From contig NZ_JAGGKM010000005.1 of NCBI RefSeq assembly GCF_017873715.1, positions 124,001 through 188,000 of the forward strand: a DNA stretch of 64,000 nt, given 5' to 3'. A model generated the notes under the pieces. That model did no database searches. It saw nothing but the letters and a program-made list of their open reading frames with translations, and had not been told where the DNA came from. This DNA is from Cytobacillus luteolus (GTDB taxonomy: Bacteria > Bacillota > Bacilli > Bacillales > Bacillaceae_L). Position numbers and translations under genes: made by a program. How positions within the stretch are numbered: the stretch's first letter is position 1; each line of letters opens with the position of its first letter. Shown here piece after piece: positions 24,456 through 31,079 of the stretch.

Positions 24456-25262
24456 ATGAAATCATTTATCGTCATCATCATTACTTTTTTATCATTTGGT
24501 TCTTTGGTTTTTGGGAAAATACATTATGATAATAAGATAGCAGCGCATGCTAACACCACGATTGAAAATAAGGTAAAGGTCGAAACCACAGAAGTAAAAA
24601 ATAACGAAGTAGAAGTTTCTCCAGAAGAGATCGTTGATTATTCAGCATTGACGAAAAATCTTCCTGAAGAGATTGTTTCTAAAATAAATGCTTCGGTGGG
24701 AAGTAATATGCCTGTAAACTTGGTCATCCTTGGTTCAAAATCAAGATCCTCTGATTCTTATGGTTGGCCAACTCTACTTAAGCAAAAGATAGAAGAAACG
24801 TATCGAGGCACTTTTAATATTACTATAGAAGAAATTAGTGATAAAACATCAATGGAGGTTGTTAATGATGACCTCCATCAACCAGTTGTAGATAGCAAAC
24901 CGGATATTCTTCTTTTTGAACCCTTTATTTTAACAGATAACGGAATAGTAAGAATGGAAGACCTATTAGAGAACCTAACATTCATGTTAGAGGCTTTCAA
25001 GTCCGAAAATCCAAATATGCTTATACTGTTGCAGCCGGCACACCCGTTATATAATGCTAAATTTTATCCGAGAGAAGTTAATGAGTTTAAGAACTACGCT
25101 GAAGAAAATGAAATTACTTATTTAGACCATTGGACAGCTTGGCCAGAACAAACTTCACGGGATTTATTAGGTTATTTAACAGAAGATAGTGCTGAGCCAA
25201 ATGAAGAAGGTCATAGGCTTTGGGCGGAGTTTTTAGTGGATTATTTTGTTAGTGGAAATTAA
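24456..25262 (+). CDS. Secreted SGNH/GDSL-like protein with altered catalytic motifs
   Basis: 268 residues with an N-terminal signal/anchor helix. The SGNH fold is recognisable: NLVILGSKSRSSDSYGWPTL at the position of block I, DILLFEPF for block III, and PNEEGHRLWAEFL for block V. Block I reads GSKS instead of GDSL, and the Asp-x-x-His of block V reads DSAEP, so the usual catalytic Ser/His arrangement is not evident. It may use a variant site as in some Bacillus YpmR-like relatives, or be a binding protein. GGAGGC lies 8 nt before the ATG. Divergent from the LCP gene, which hints at a cell-envelope role. Confidence 0.7.
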   Translation: MKSFIVIIITFLSFGSLVFGKIHYDNKIAAHANTTIENKVKVETTEVKNNEVEVSPEEIVDYSALTKNLPEEIVSKINASVGSNMPVNLVILGSKSRSSDSYGWPTLLKQKIEETYRGTFNITIEEISDKTSMEVVNDDLHQPVVDSKPDILLFEPFILTDNGIVRMEDLLENLTFMLEAFKSENPNMLILLQPAHPLYNAKFYPREVNEFKNYAEENEITYLDHWTAWPEQTSRDLLGYLTEDSAEPNEEGHRLWAEFLVDYFVSGN

Positions 25263-25269
25263 ACGGATT

Positions 25270-25316
25270 TAAAAAGAAGGAGAATGGTTAAAAGTAACCT
25301 ACTTTCCTTCTTTTAT
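25270..25316. terminator. Bidirectional terminator
   Basis: AAAAGAAGGA pairs with TCCTTCTTTT around an inner GGTTAAAAGTAACC hairpin. It ends the SGNH gene on the plus strand and the riboswitch-controlled peptide transcript on the minus strand. Confidence 0.75.
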
Positions 25317-25339
25317 TATGTAAATATAATTCTATAGTT

Positions 25340-25393
25340 TCACATGCTATAAAGTACTACTATAACTAACAGCATAAATAAGAATAACCACAT
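25340..25393 (-). CDS. 17-residue hydrophobic peptide under a c-di-GMP riboswitch
   Basis: The reading frame encodes MWLFLFMLLVIVVLYSM, a single potential membrane helix. A perfect GGAGGT (25406-25401) lies 7 nt before the ATG. It is the only ORF with a strong ribosome site between the c-di-GMP-I riboswitch (25423-25535) and the terminator (25270-25316) on this strand. It is too short for homology. A regulatory or toxin-like membrane peptide is possible; alternatively it is a chance frame and the RNA itself is the product. Confidence 0.55.
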   Translation of the reverse strand: MWLFLFMLLVIVVLYSM

Positions 25394-25422
25394 AAACGGG
25401 ACCTCCAAAGGAAATGATACAC

Positions 25423-25535
25423 AAACCGTCGAAGGTATGGCGTTTTCGATAACTGGCTGGCAAGTCAAGTGACGGAAGCCCCTATAGTTTTGCGTCACCA
25501 TTTTTCAATGGCTTTGCCTTTTCGTACGATTTACG
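25423..25535 (-). promoter_or_regulatory. Cyclic-di-GMP-I (GEMM-I) riboswitch
   Basis: Read on the minus strand, it has the class hallmarks AAAAGGCAAAGCCATTGAAA, GGTGACGCAAAACTATAGGG and TTGCCAGCCAGTTATCG: the GGCAAA/GAAA tetraloop segment, the CGCAAA receptor and the GCCAG-type P1-proximal strand. AAATCGT and ACGGTTT can form P1. It is very similar to the riboswitch at 47983-48095. Downstream lie a strong ribosome site and a 17-codon ORF. Confidence 0.9.
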
Positions 25536-25843
25536 TGTTTAAATAAAGTATATAGTACCTAGTTTTTTTAGTGATAGAGTCTTTTGGACTATATTTTTAG
25601 ATTTGAGGCTTAAAAGAAGGATTTAAAACATGGATACTATAAAACACTAATTATGATACATTAAGGTTTTAGAGAAATGTGAATATTAAACGTATTACTT
25701 TTTAAAAGGAGGATGTATCACTCTTTTGAGTGGGAATTCTCCTTTTAGTTTATTCAAATTTCACCAAGTATCATCAAACTTTGATTTCATCCGGCTAGAA
25801 TTACCAATAATCACACATATACATAGTTTCTTAATCTCTATAA

Positions 25844-26146
25844 AATAATCAGTTTTATTATTTATCGACCGGTGCTTTTAAAGGAACGACATTTGGGTAT
25901 TTATTCTTTACGGATAAAAAGATAGTACTAGTTGAGGTTAAACCCCCGTTTGGGAAGCTAAAGGCGCATACTTATGAATGTAGTAAATATGATGAAGTTG
26001 ACTATGACATGCACAAAGTTTTAGGTATTGAAAATAATATGATTTACCTTAATAGTAAAGGACTATTTGGTAAAAAAGATCGAGTAACAGATATTACAGG
26101 TGGTTTTATGGGTATTTACGAGTTTGGTAAAATGCAAGTGAATTAA
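25844..26146 (+). pseudogene. 3' remnant of an unidentified gene
   Basis: A 100-codon stretch is open from a TAA to a TAA (...TGAFKGTTFGYLFF...GGFMGIYEFGKMQVN) but has no ATG, GTG or TTG in its first 60 codons. Composition looks coding, and a terminator follows at 26234. It is probably the 3' end of a gene whose start was deleted. Family not recognised. Confidence 0.45.
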
Positions 26147-26233
26147 AGTTTTTAGCCTTTTTAGGAAAGTTGGAAGATGTATAAGAGGATGGGTCTTGAA
26201 TCTATTTATGTTAATAGATTGGGCATCTAAGGG

Positions 26234-26266
26234 AAAGAACCAGTTGCTGAGCTGGTTCTTTTTTGT
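26234..26266 (+). terminator. Rho-independent terminator
   Basis: AAAGAACCAG pairs with CTGGTTCTTT, followed by TTTTG. It lies about 90 bases after the gene remnant. Confidence 0.75.
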
Positions 26267-26755
26267 TATGAGCGAAAAAATGCGACTTAGTACCGAAAAT
26301 TTGAGAAATAAGGCCGATAAAGTTACAAACGGGCCGATAAGGTCATCAATAAGGTCGAAAAACTTAATTTGATGCCACCTGTAGCTTTTAAAAAAATTCT
26401 AACAAGCGGCTAGATAAAGAATTATTTCATTTTTTCATGCCTTTAATGACTAAAAACGCAGTGACTAAAATAACTGCTATTAAAACGCTAACTGTAATAA
26501 TGGTTTCAATTTTAAATAAGAAATGATGTAATTTTATCCCGAGTACCTCTCTACCTAACTACCCTTTTGACGGATCTCGTAGGAGAAGGTTACAGGGTAC
26601 TGGCATTTTCTATCTATTAAACTTTTATATTTTTTATTTTAAAAAAGTAGAATTTTCAAAAACTATCATTCATAGACTTTTAATACAACAGCAATAGATT
26701 AATAGACGTACTAGAGTCATCGTGCTGGAGGAATAAAAAGTGTATGGAGGAAATT
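26267..26755. other. Gap upstream of the deacetylase gene
   Basis: It contains three near-repeats of GGCCGATAA / GGTCGAAAA around 26310-26360 and the start-less small ORF at 26427-26537. No other gene seen. The deacetylase promoter should lie at its right end. Confidence 0.4.
26427..26537 (-). other. Start-less ORF for a one-helix membrane peptide
   Basis: The frame encodes a 36-residue chain with a clear membrane helix (TIITVSVLIAVILVTAFLVI) and a basic end. No ATG/GTG/TTG precedes it; the first codon at sensible distance from GAGAGG is ATA (26537). It could be a decayed gene or one with a rare start. Confidence 0.25.
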
Positions 26756-28303
26756 ATGGCTAGGAAACTATTATCTTTATCATTTTTATTATTATTCGTA
26801 ACCTCTTATCCACAGCAAAACAGTTTAGCTATGCATGACTTTATTCAGTATCTTTTATATGAAAATGAAATAGTCCACGTACAAGCTGTAACGGATATTC
26901 AAACGAAAAGTACAACAGTGAACCCTAACGAACCTTCTAAAAGTGATTTTGATAGATGGTTATATGCTGAAAATAATCAGGTCGCTGGTTGGATAAGTTC
27001 AACAAATGAAACTGTTACAGATATAAAAGGCAAATTTTTCACTAGCTCTACTCCTAAAATGCAAATTCGGAGAGGTGCTCATGATACTTATAAACAGGTG
27101 GGATTCCTAGAAAGGGGTCATATCGTAAATGCTATAGATAGATTTGAAAATAGTGTTGGAGAAACATGGATACAAATAAATAACGGCAAAGTCACAGGCT
27201 GGGTGCCTTTAGATAGTATGGAAGTTTTTAATGGGGACACAAATTATTTAAATAAAGCCGTATTCATAAAAGTGGATGCTCAACTAAGGAGAGAGGCCAC
27301 TTACGATGCCCGAACTGTTCACATAATAGATAAAGAAAAACAAGTTGTAATCAAAAGTTCTATCATTATAAATAATGAAACATGGTATAGATTACAAGTT
27401 GAAGATAAAAGTGGTTGGGTCCATCACTCTGACATAACCAATGAGCTTACTTTGGCTCAAGACTTTAATGTAGGGCAAGAGGCTACTCATATTCGTAAGG
27501 GGGCTGATGCTAGTTATGACATAGTTTCAAAACTACCTATTGGACAAAAAGTTCAAGCTACGACTATGTTCATTAATGGGAAAAATGAAATATGGTATAG
27601 ACTAGAGCTAGAGAATGGAAAAACAGGATGGATTCTAGGAATAGCTTTAACACCTTACAATGTTAAGAAAAAAGCAAAAGCTATTAGCACCATAGAAAAA
27701 GAAAAAGTTGCTTACTTAACAATAGACGATGGCCCAACTAGCTACACAGGTAAACTATTAGATATTCTTAAAGAATATAATGCAAAAGCGACATTTTTTA
27801 TGCTAGACGGGCCTATGAAAACATACGACAGTGATGTCAAAAGAATGGTTGCGGAGGGACATGCACTCGGTTCTCATGGTGTTACACATGATAAGAACAT
27901 TTTTTATCATTCACCAGCATCGGCAGTAAGTGAATTGCAGATTACTAGAGAAACAATTAAACGAATTGCCGGACTAAAATCTAATTTAATGAGAGTGCCA
28001 TATGGTAGTGTACCCTATATGAAAAAGAATTACCGTCATGCGGCTGCCAATGAACAGTTTATTATGTGGGATTGGAATGTAGATAGCCTAGATTGGAAGT
28101 TTAATAGTTCGAGATATGTGGATTTTACCCTTGAACAAGTAAGAAGAGTTGAAGGTGCAGGGCAGTCACCAATTATCCTCATTCATGACAGGAAGGCAAC
28201 TATTGATAACTTGCCAAAACTACTAGAAGCTTTAGACCAACTTGGCTATTCACTTGCTCCTCTAACTGAAGATATGCAACCCTATCAATTTAAGACAAAA
28301 TAA
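26756..28303 (+). CDS. Secreted SH3-domain polysaccharide deacetylase (NodB family)
   Basis: 515 residues from the ATG at 26756 (GGAGG 6 nt upstream; the ATG at 26744 overlaps that site). A signal peptide is followed by three bacterial SH3-like repeats (about 75-150, 160-230, 235-305) and a NodB domain (about 320-505). Catalytic motifs are intact: TIDDGP, SHGVTH (metal His), RVPYGS, WDWNVDSLDW and LIHDR. Such enzymes deacetylate GlcNAc or MurNAc in peptidoglycan, giving lysozyme resistance, or other wall glycans; the SH3 repeats should bind the wall. A monocistronic gene with a REP palindrome just after its stop. Confidence 0.9.
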   Translation: MARKLLSLSFLLLFVTSYPQQNSLAMHDFIQYLLYENEIVHVQAVTDIQTKSTTVNPNEPSKSDFDRWLYAENNQVAGWISSTNETVTDIKGKFFTSSTPKMQIRRGAHDTYKQVGFLERGHIVNAIDRFENSVGETWIQINNGKVTGWVPLDSMEVFNGDTNYLNKAVFIKVDAQLRREATYDARTVHIIDKEKQVVIKSSIIINNETWYRLQVEDKSGWVHHSDITNELTLAQDFNVGQEATHIRKGADASYDIVSKLPIGQKVQATTMFINGKNEIWYRLELENGKTGWILGIALTPYNVKKKAKAISTIEKEKVAYLTIDDGPTSYTGKLLDILKEYNAKATFFMLDGPMKTYDSDVKRMVAEGHALGSHGVTHDKNIFYHSPASAVSELQITRETIKRIAGLKSNLMRVPYGSVPYMKKNYRHAAANEQFIMWDWNVDSLDWKFNSSRYVDFTLEQVRRVEGAGQSPIILIHDRKATIDNLPKLLEALDQLGYSLAPLTEDMQPYQFKTK

Positions 28304-28311
28304 ATAAAGGT

Positions 28312-28360
28312 GCCTGACCCCCGCCGCGCTAAAGCTTTAACGCACCGGGGGTCAGGCCCC
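28312..28360. repeat. REP-like palindrome, copy 1
   Basis: GCCTGACCCCC arm and GGGGGTCAGGCCCC arm around a GCTAAAGCTTTAACGC core. Belongs to the family listed at 29856, 30979, 33952, 36753, 38535, 46940, 48346 and 49873. Confidence 0.85.
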
Positions 28361-28414
28361 ACTTGTCACATTTTTATGTCGAAAATAAAAAATCAATTTT
28401 TTTTGATAAAGGTA

Positions 28415-28473
28415 TTGCATAATGAAAATATTGGTAATATAATAGCGTTAGTTAATCAAAAATAATTGATTAA
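28415..28473 (+). promoter_or_regulatory. Promoter with palindromic operator of the Cys-Cys/permease operon
   Basis: -35 TTGCAT (28415-28420), 17-bp spacer and -10 TATAAT (28438-28443). TTAATCAA-AAATAA-TTGATTAA, a perfect 8-bp inverted repeat, lies at 28452-28473 over the likely start of transcription. This is a typical repressor site; an ArsR/SmtB-type metal sensor is plausible but none is encoded in the window. Confidence 0.65.
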
Positions 28474-28567
28474 AAGCGAAAAATAATCCAGTAACTGGAG
28501 TAGGCTAAGAGGTAAATTTTTTTAAGTTATAAATCAAAAAAAATTGTTTTAAAGGAGAGAGTGGATT

Positions 28568-28756
28568 ATGTATAATCACCCACATTTATTATCACACATG
28601 GTGGAGTCAAAAAGGAATGAGTTAATTAGCGAGTCTAATGCATTAAGAACCTTTAGCAACAGACCAAAGAAGATATTCAGCTTTAGTAGTTTATTTTTAG
28701 ATAAGAAAGAAAAAAGTGTAAATCTAGAACCTAGCTGTTGCGGAGCAACTAAATAG
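28568..28756 (+). CDS. Small protein with C-terminal Cys-Cys-Gly motif
   Basis: 62 residues with no signal peptide or membrane segment. It begins MYNHPHLLSHMVESK, with several His, and ends LEPSCCGATK, a vicinal Cys pair suited to binding thiophilic metals or metalloids. AAAGGAGAG lies about 9 nt before the ATG. The permease gene starts 17 bases after the stop, and the third gene of the unit also carries CCG motifs. A metal(loid) carrier or sensor for the permease is inferred. No family recognised. Confidence 0.7.
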   Translation: MYNHPHLLSHMVESKRNELISESNALRTFSNRPKKIFSFSSLFLDKKEKSVNLEPSCCGATK

Positions 28757-28773
28757 AGAATGGAGAATGAACG

Positions 28774-29643
28774 ATGATTATAGAAACTTTTAAGAGTTTC
28801 ATTGGAATTGCTTTAGAATTAACCATCTTATTTATCGGAATCTCGTTTTTAATTAGCTTAGTGCAAGGGTTTATCCCTTACAAGAAAATTGAAAAAATGC
28901 TAGTAGGTAAAAACAAAATAGTAGGTGCACTGTTCGCACTGATCTTTGCCTTCATTACACCATTTTGCTCATGTTCAACGATTCCGGTTGTAGTGAACAT
29001 GCTAAACAAGAAACTACCATTTGGGCTCATTATGGTCTTTCTATTTGCCTCACCATTACTAGATCCAACGATAGTAACAATTATGGGAGTATACTTAGGC
29101 TGGAAGGTAGCCATTATTTATACAATCGTAACAGCTATATTTTCAGTAATAATCGGATTTACCTTGGAGGCACTTGGCTTTGAACGTTCAGTGAAAAAGG
29201 TAGTGATGACAGGATTTAATGAAGAAAATGAGAAAAAATTTGATGTTAAAAGTGCATTGAAAGAGACACTGGGATTAATGAAGAGTGTATATCCTTACCT
29301 TTTAATTGGTGCAGCAGTTGGTGCAATTATTCAAGGGCTTGTTCCTACTGAATTCATTTCAGGATTATTTGGAGAAGAACGTTGGTGGTTAGTGCCTGTA
29401 GCAGCAATCATCGGCATTCCATTATATATAAGATTGTCTACTATGATTCCAATTTCGCAAATTCTTATTATGAAAGGAATGGCACTAGGTCCGGTCATGG
29501 CAATGATGATCAGCTCTGTCGGTGCTAGTTTACCTGAAGTCGTTTTACTTAAATCGATCTTCAAGAAAGAATTAGTGTTTACCTTCGTAGGTTCAGTCGT
29601 GGTTATGTCAACAATATCAGGCTTTATCTTTTATATTGTGTAG
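28774..29643 (+). CDS. ArsP/YraQ-family permease (DUF318)
   Basis: 289 residues with about eight membrane helices. TPFCSCSTIPVVVNML matches the signature of this permease family, which includes ArsP, an exporter of trivalent organoarsenicals. A second conserved half includes GIPLYIRLSTMIPI and a SLPEVVLLK loop. The cytoplasmic loop between about 140 and 170 is charged. It lies between two small Cys-Cys proteins behind a promoter with a repressor-like palindrome, which supports metal(loid) export. The exact substrate cannot be told. Confidence 0.85.
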   Translation: MIIETFKSFIGIALELTILFIGISFLISLVQGFIPYKKIEKMLVGKNKIVGALFALIFAFITPFCSCSTIPVVVNMLNKKLPFGLIMVFLFASPLLDPTIVTIMGVYLGWKVAIIYTIVTAIFSVIIGFTLEALGFERSVKKVVMTGFNEENEKKFDVKSALKETLGLMKSVYPYLLIGAAVGAIIQGLVPTEFISGLFGEERWWLVPVAAIIGIPLYIRLSTMIPISQILIMKGMALGPVMAMMISSVGASLPEVVLLKSIFKKELVFTFVGSVVVMSTISGFIFYIV

Positions 29644-29666
29644 TATAAATCAAAAAAAATGATTTT
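29644..29666. promoter_or_regulatory. Operator-like inverted repeat before the third operon gene
   Basis: AAATCA-AAAAAAA-TGATTT lies between the permease stop and the next ribosome site. The preceding TATAAATCAAAAAAAAT is repeated exactly before the first gene (28528-28544), and both resemble the operator at 28452-28473. Confidence 0.4.
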
Positions 29667-29685
29667 AATAAGGGGATGAAAGAAA

Positions 29686-29844
29686 ATGATGAATTTTATT
29701 AAAAAGATGGTAGGTCAAGGTAAGAATGATGCAGATTGTTGTGGGATTGAGATTAAAGAAGTCAATGAGGAAGTTCAGGTTGAGAAAGCTGAGGATACTT
29801 GTTGTGAAACAACTGAAAAGAAAACTGAATCTTGCTGTGGATAA
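29686..29844 (+). CDS. Cys-rich small protein with three Cys-Cys pairs
   Basis: 52 residues starting MMNFIKKMVGQGKNDADCC. Three vicinal Cys pairs occur in ADCCGIEI, EDTCCETT and the C-terminal ESCCG, with acidic linkers rich in Glu and Lys. This composition suits binding of As(III), Cd or similar ions. AAGGGG lies 10 nt before the ATG; the next ATG is in frame one codon later. Third gene of the permease unit and too short for routine gene callers. Function inferred from composition and context. Confidence 0.7.
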   Translation: MMNFIKKMVGQGKNDADCCGIEIKEVNEEVQVEKAEDTCCETTEKKTESCCG

Positions 29845-29855
29845 ATATGTCTTTT

Positions 29856-29907
29856 GGGGCCTGACCCCTGGCGCGTTAAAGCTGTAACGTACTGGGGGTC
29901 AGGCCCT
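29856..29907. repeat. REP-like palindrome, copy 2
   Basis: GGGGCCTGACCCCT arm and GGGGGTCAGGCCCT arm around a GTTAAAGCTGTAACG core. It starts 12 bases after the Cys-rich gene and may end its transcript. Confidence 0.85.
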
Positions 29908-30010
29908 GTTTATTGTTTCAAAAATAAGCATATGGTTAAATAATAAGTGAGGATTTTGTTTGTAAAGTGTGTGGATCCCACATGAAATGAAAATATAAAA
30001 GGAGATTTTT

Positions 30011-30973
30011 ATGAAGAAGATTTACATCACCAGAAAGCTACCAGCTGAAATCATCGATAAACTATCAAAGCAATTCAAAATTACAATGTGGGAAGAAGAA
30101 AATATCCCAGTGTCTAGAGAAGTACTATTAAATGAAATCAAAGACGTAGAGGGTCTATTTTGTATGTTAACAGATTCTATTGATAAAGAGGTGTTAGACC
30201 AAGCACAAAAGCTAAAGGTAATTAGCACTCTTGCAGTAGGGTATAACAACATTGATATAAAAAAAGCTAAGAACCGAGGAATCACTGTAACCAATACACC
30301 TGGGGTTTTAACTGAGACAACTGCCGACTTAACATTTGCCTTATTAATGGCTACTGCAAGAAGAGTAGTAGAAGCTTCAGATTTCCTCCGAAGTGGTGAG
30401 TGGGGAGCATGGTCTCCAATGGAATTAACGGGTCAAGATATTTACGGAGCAACCATTGGAATCGTGGGAATGGGACGAATTGGCGAAGCGCTTGTTAGAA
30501 GAGCAAAAGGCTTTGATATGAAGGTGCTTTACCATAACAGAACACGCAAACCGGAAAAAGAAGCAGAATTTGGTGTCCAGTATGCCGAATTAAAAGAGTT
30601 GCTACAGCAGTCTGATTACGTATGTCTCCTCCTTCCGTATAGCCCTGAAGTTCACTATCTCATCGGTAAAGAGGAATTATCTCTTATGAAGAAAACTGCA
30701 ATCTTAATTAACACAGCAAGAGGCGGTATTGTTAATGAAGATGCTTTATACCACGCGTTGAAAAACCGTGAAATATGGGCAGCGGGACTGGATGTCTTTG
30801 AGCAAGAGCCAATTCCTCTTGACCATCCACTCTTAACACTACCAAATGTCGTTACTCTTCCTCACATTGGAAGTGCAAGCGTGAAAACAAGAATGACGAT
30901 GGCACATTTGGTTGCAGATAATATCATTAATGTATTAAATGGAGAAGAACCAATTACTCCGGTGAAATTGTGA
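30011..30973 (+). CDS. D-isomer-specific 2-hydroxyacid dehydrogenase
   Basis: 320 residues of the glyoxylate/hydroxypyruvate/2-ketogluconate reductase type. The NAD(P)-binding motif is GIVGMGRIGEALVRRAKGFD, and the catalytic triad is represented by Arg in NTARGGIVNEDAL, Glu in DVFEQEP and His in LPHIGSA. VGYNNIDI and NTPGVLTETTADL are standard family blocks. HNRTRKP after the second beta strand (Arg) favours NADP. AAAGGAG lies 9 nt before the ATG. Reduces a 2-keto acid to the D-hydroxy acid; the exact substrate is not shown. Monocistronic, with a REP element and terminator after it. Confidence 0.9.
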   Translation: MKKIYITRKLPAEIIDKLSKQFKITMWEEENIPVSREVLLNEIKDVEGLFCMLTDSIDKEVLDQAQKLKVISTLAVGYNNIDIKKAKNRGITVTNTPGVLTETTADLTFALLMATARRVVEASDFLRSGEWGAWSPMELTGQDIYGATIGIVGMGRIGEALVRRAKGFDMKVLYHNRTRKPEKEAEFGVQYAELKELLQQSDYVCLLLPYSPEVHYLIGKEELSLMKKTAILINTARGGIVNEDALYHALKNREIWAAGLDVFEQEPIPLDHPLLTLPNVVTLPHIGSASVKTRMTMAHLVADNIINVLNGEEPITPVKL

Positions 30974-30978
30974 CAGAA

Positions 30979-31030
30979 GGGGCCTGACCCCCAGTGTGTT
31001 AAAGCTTTAACGCGCCGGGGGGCAGGCCCC
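30979..31030. repeat. REP-like palindrome, copy 3
   Basis: GGGGCCTGACCCCC and GGGGGGCAGGCCCC arms around a GTTAAAGCTTTAACGC core, 6 bases after the dehydrogenase stop. Confidence 0.85.
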
Positions 31031-31038
31031 AACAGACA

Positions 31039-31070
31039 AAAAACTTGCCAATTTTCCGGCAAGTTTTTTT
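31039..31070. terminator. Terminator between convergent genes
   Basis: AACTTGCC pairs with GGCAAGTT and seven T follow on the plus strand; an A-run on the left allows use by the minus-strand M14 gene. Confidence 0.85.
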
Positions 31071-31079
31071 ACCTTTTAC

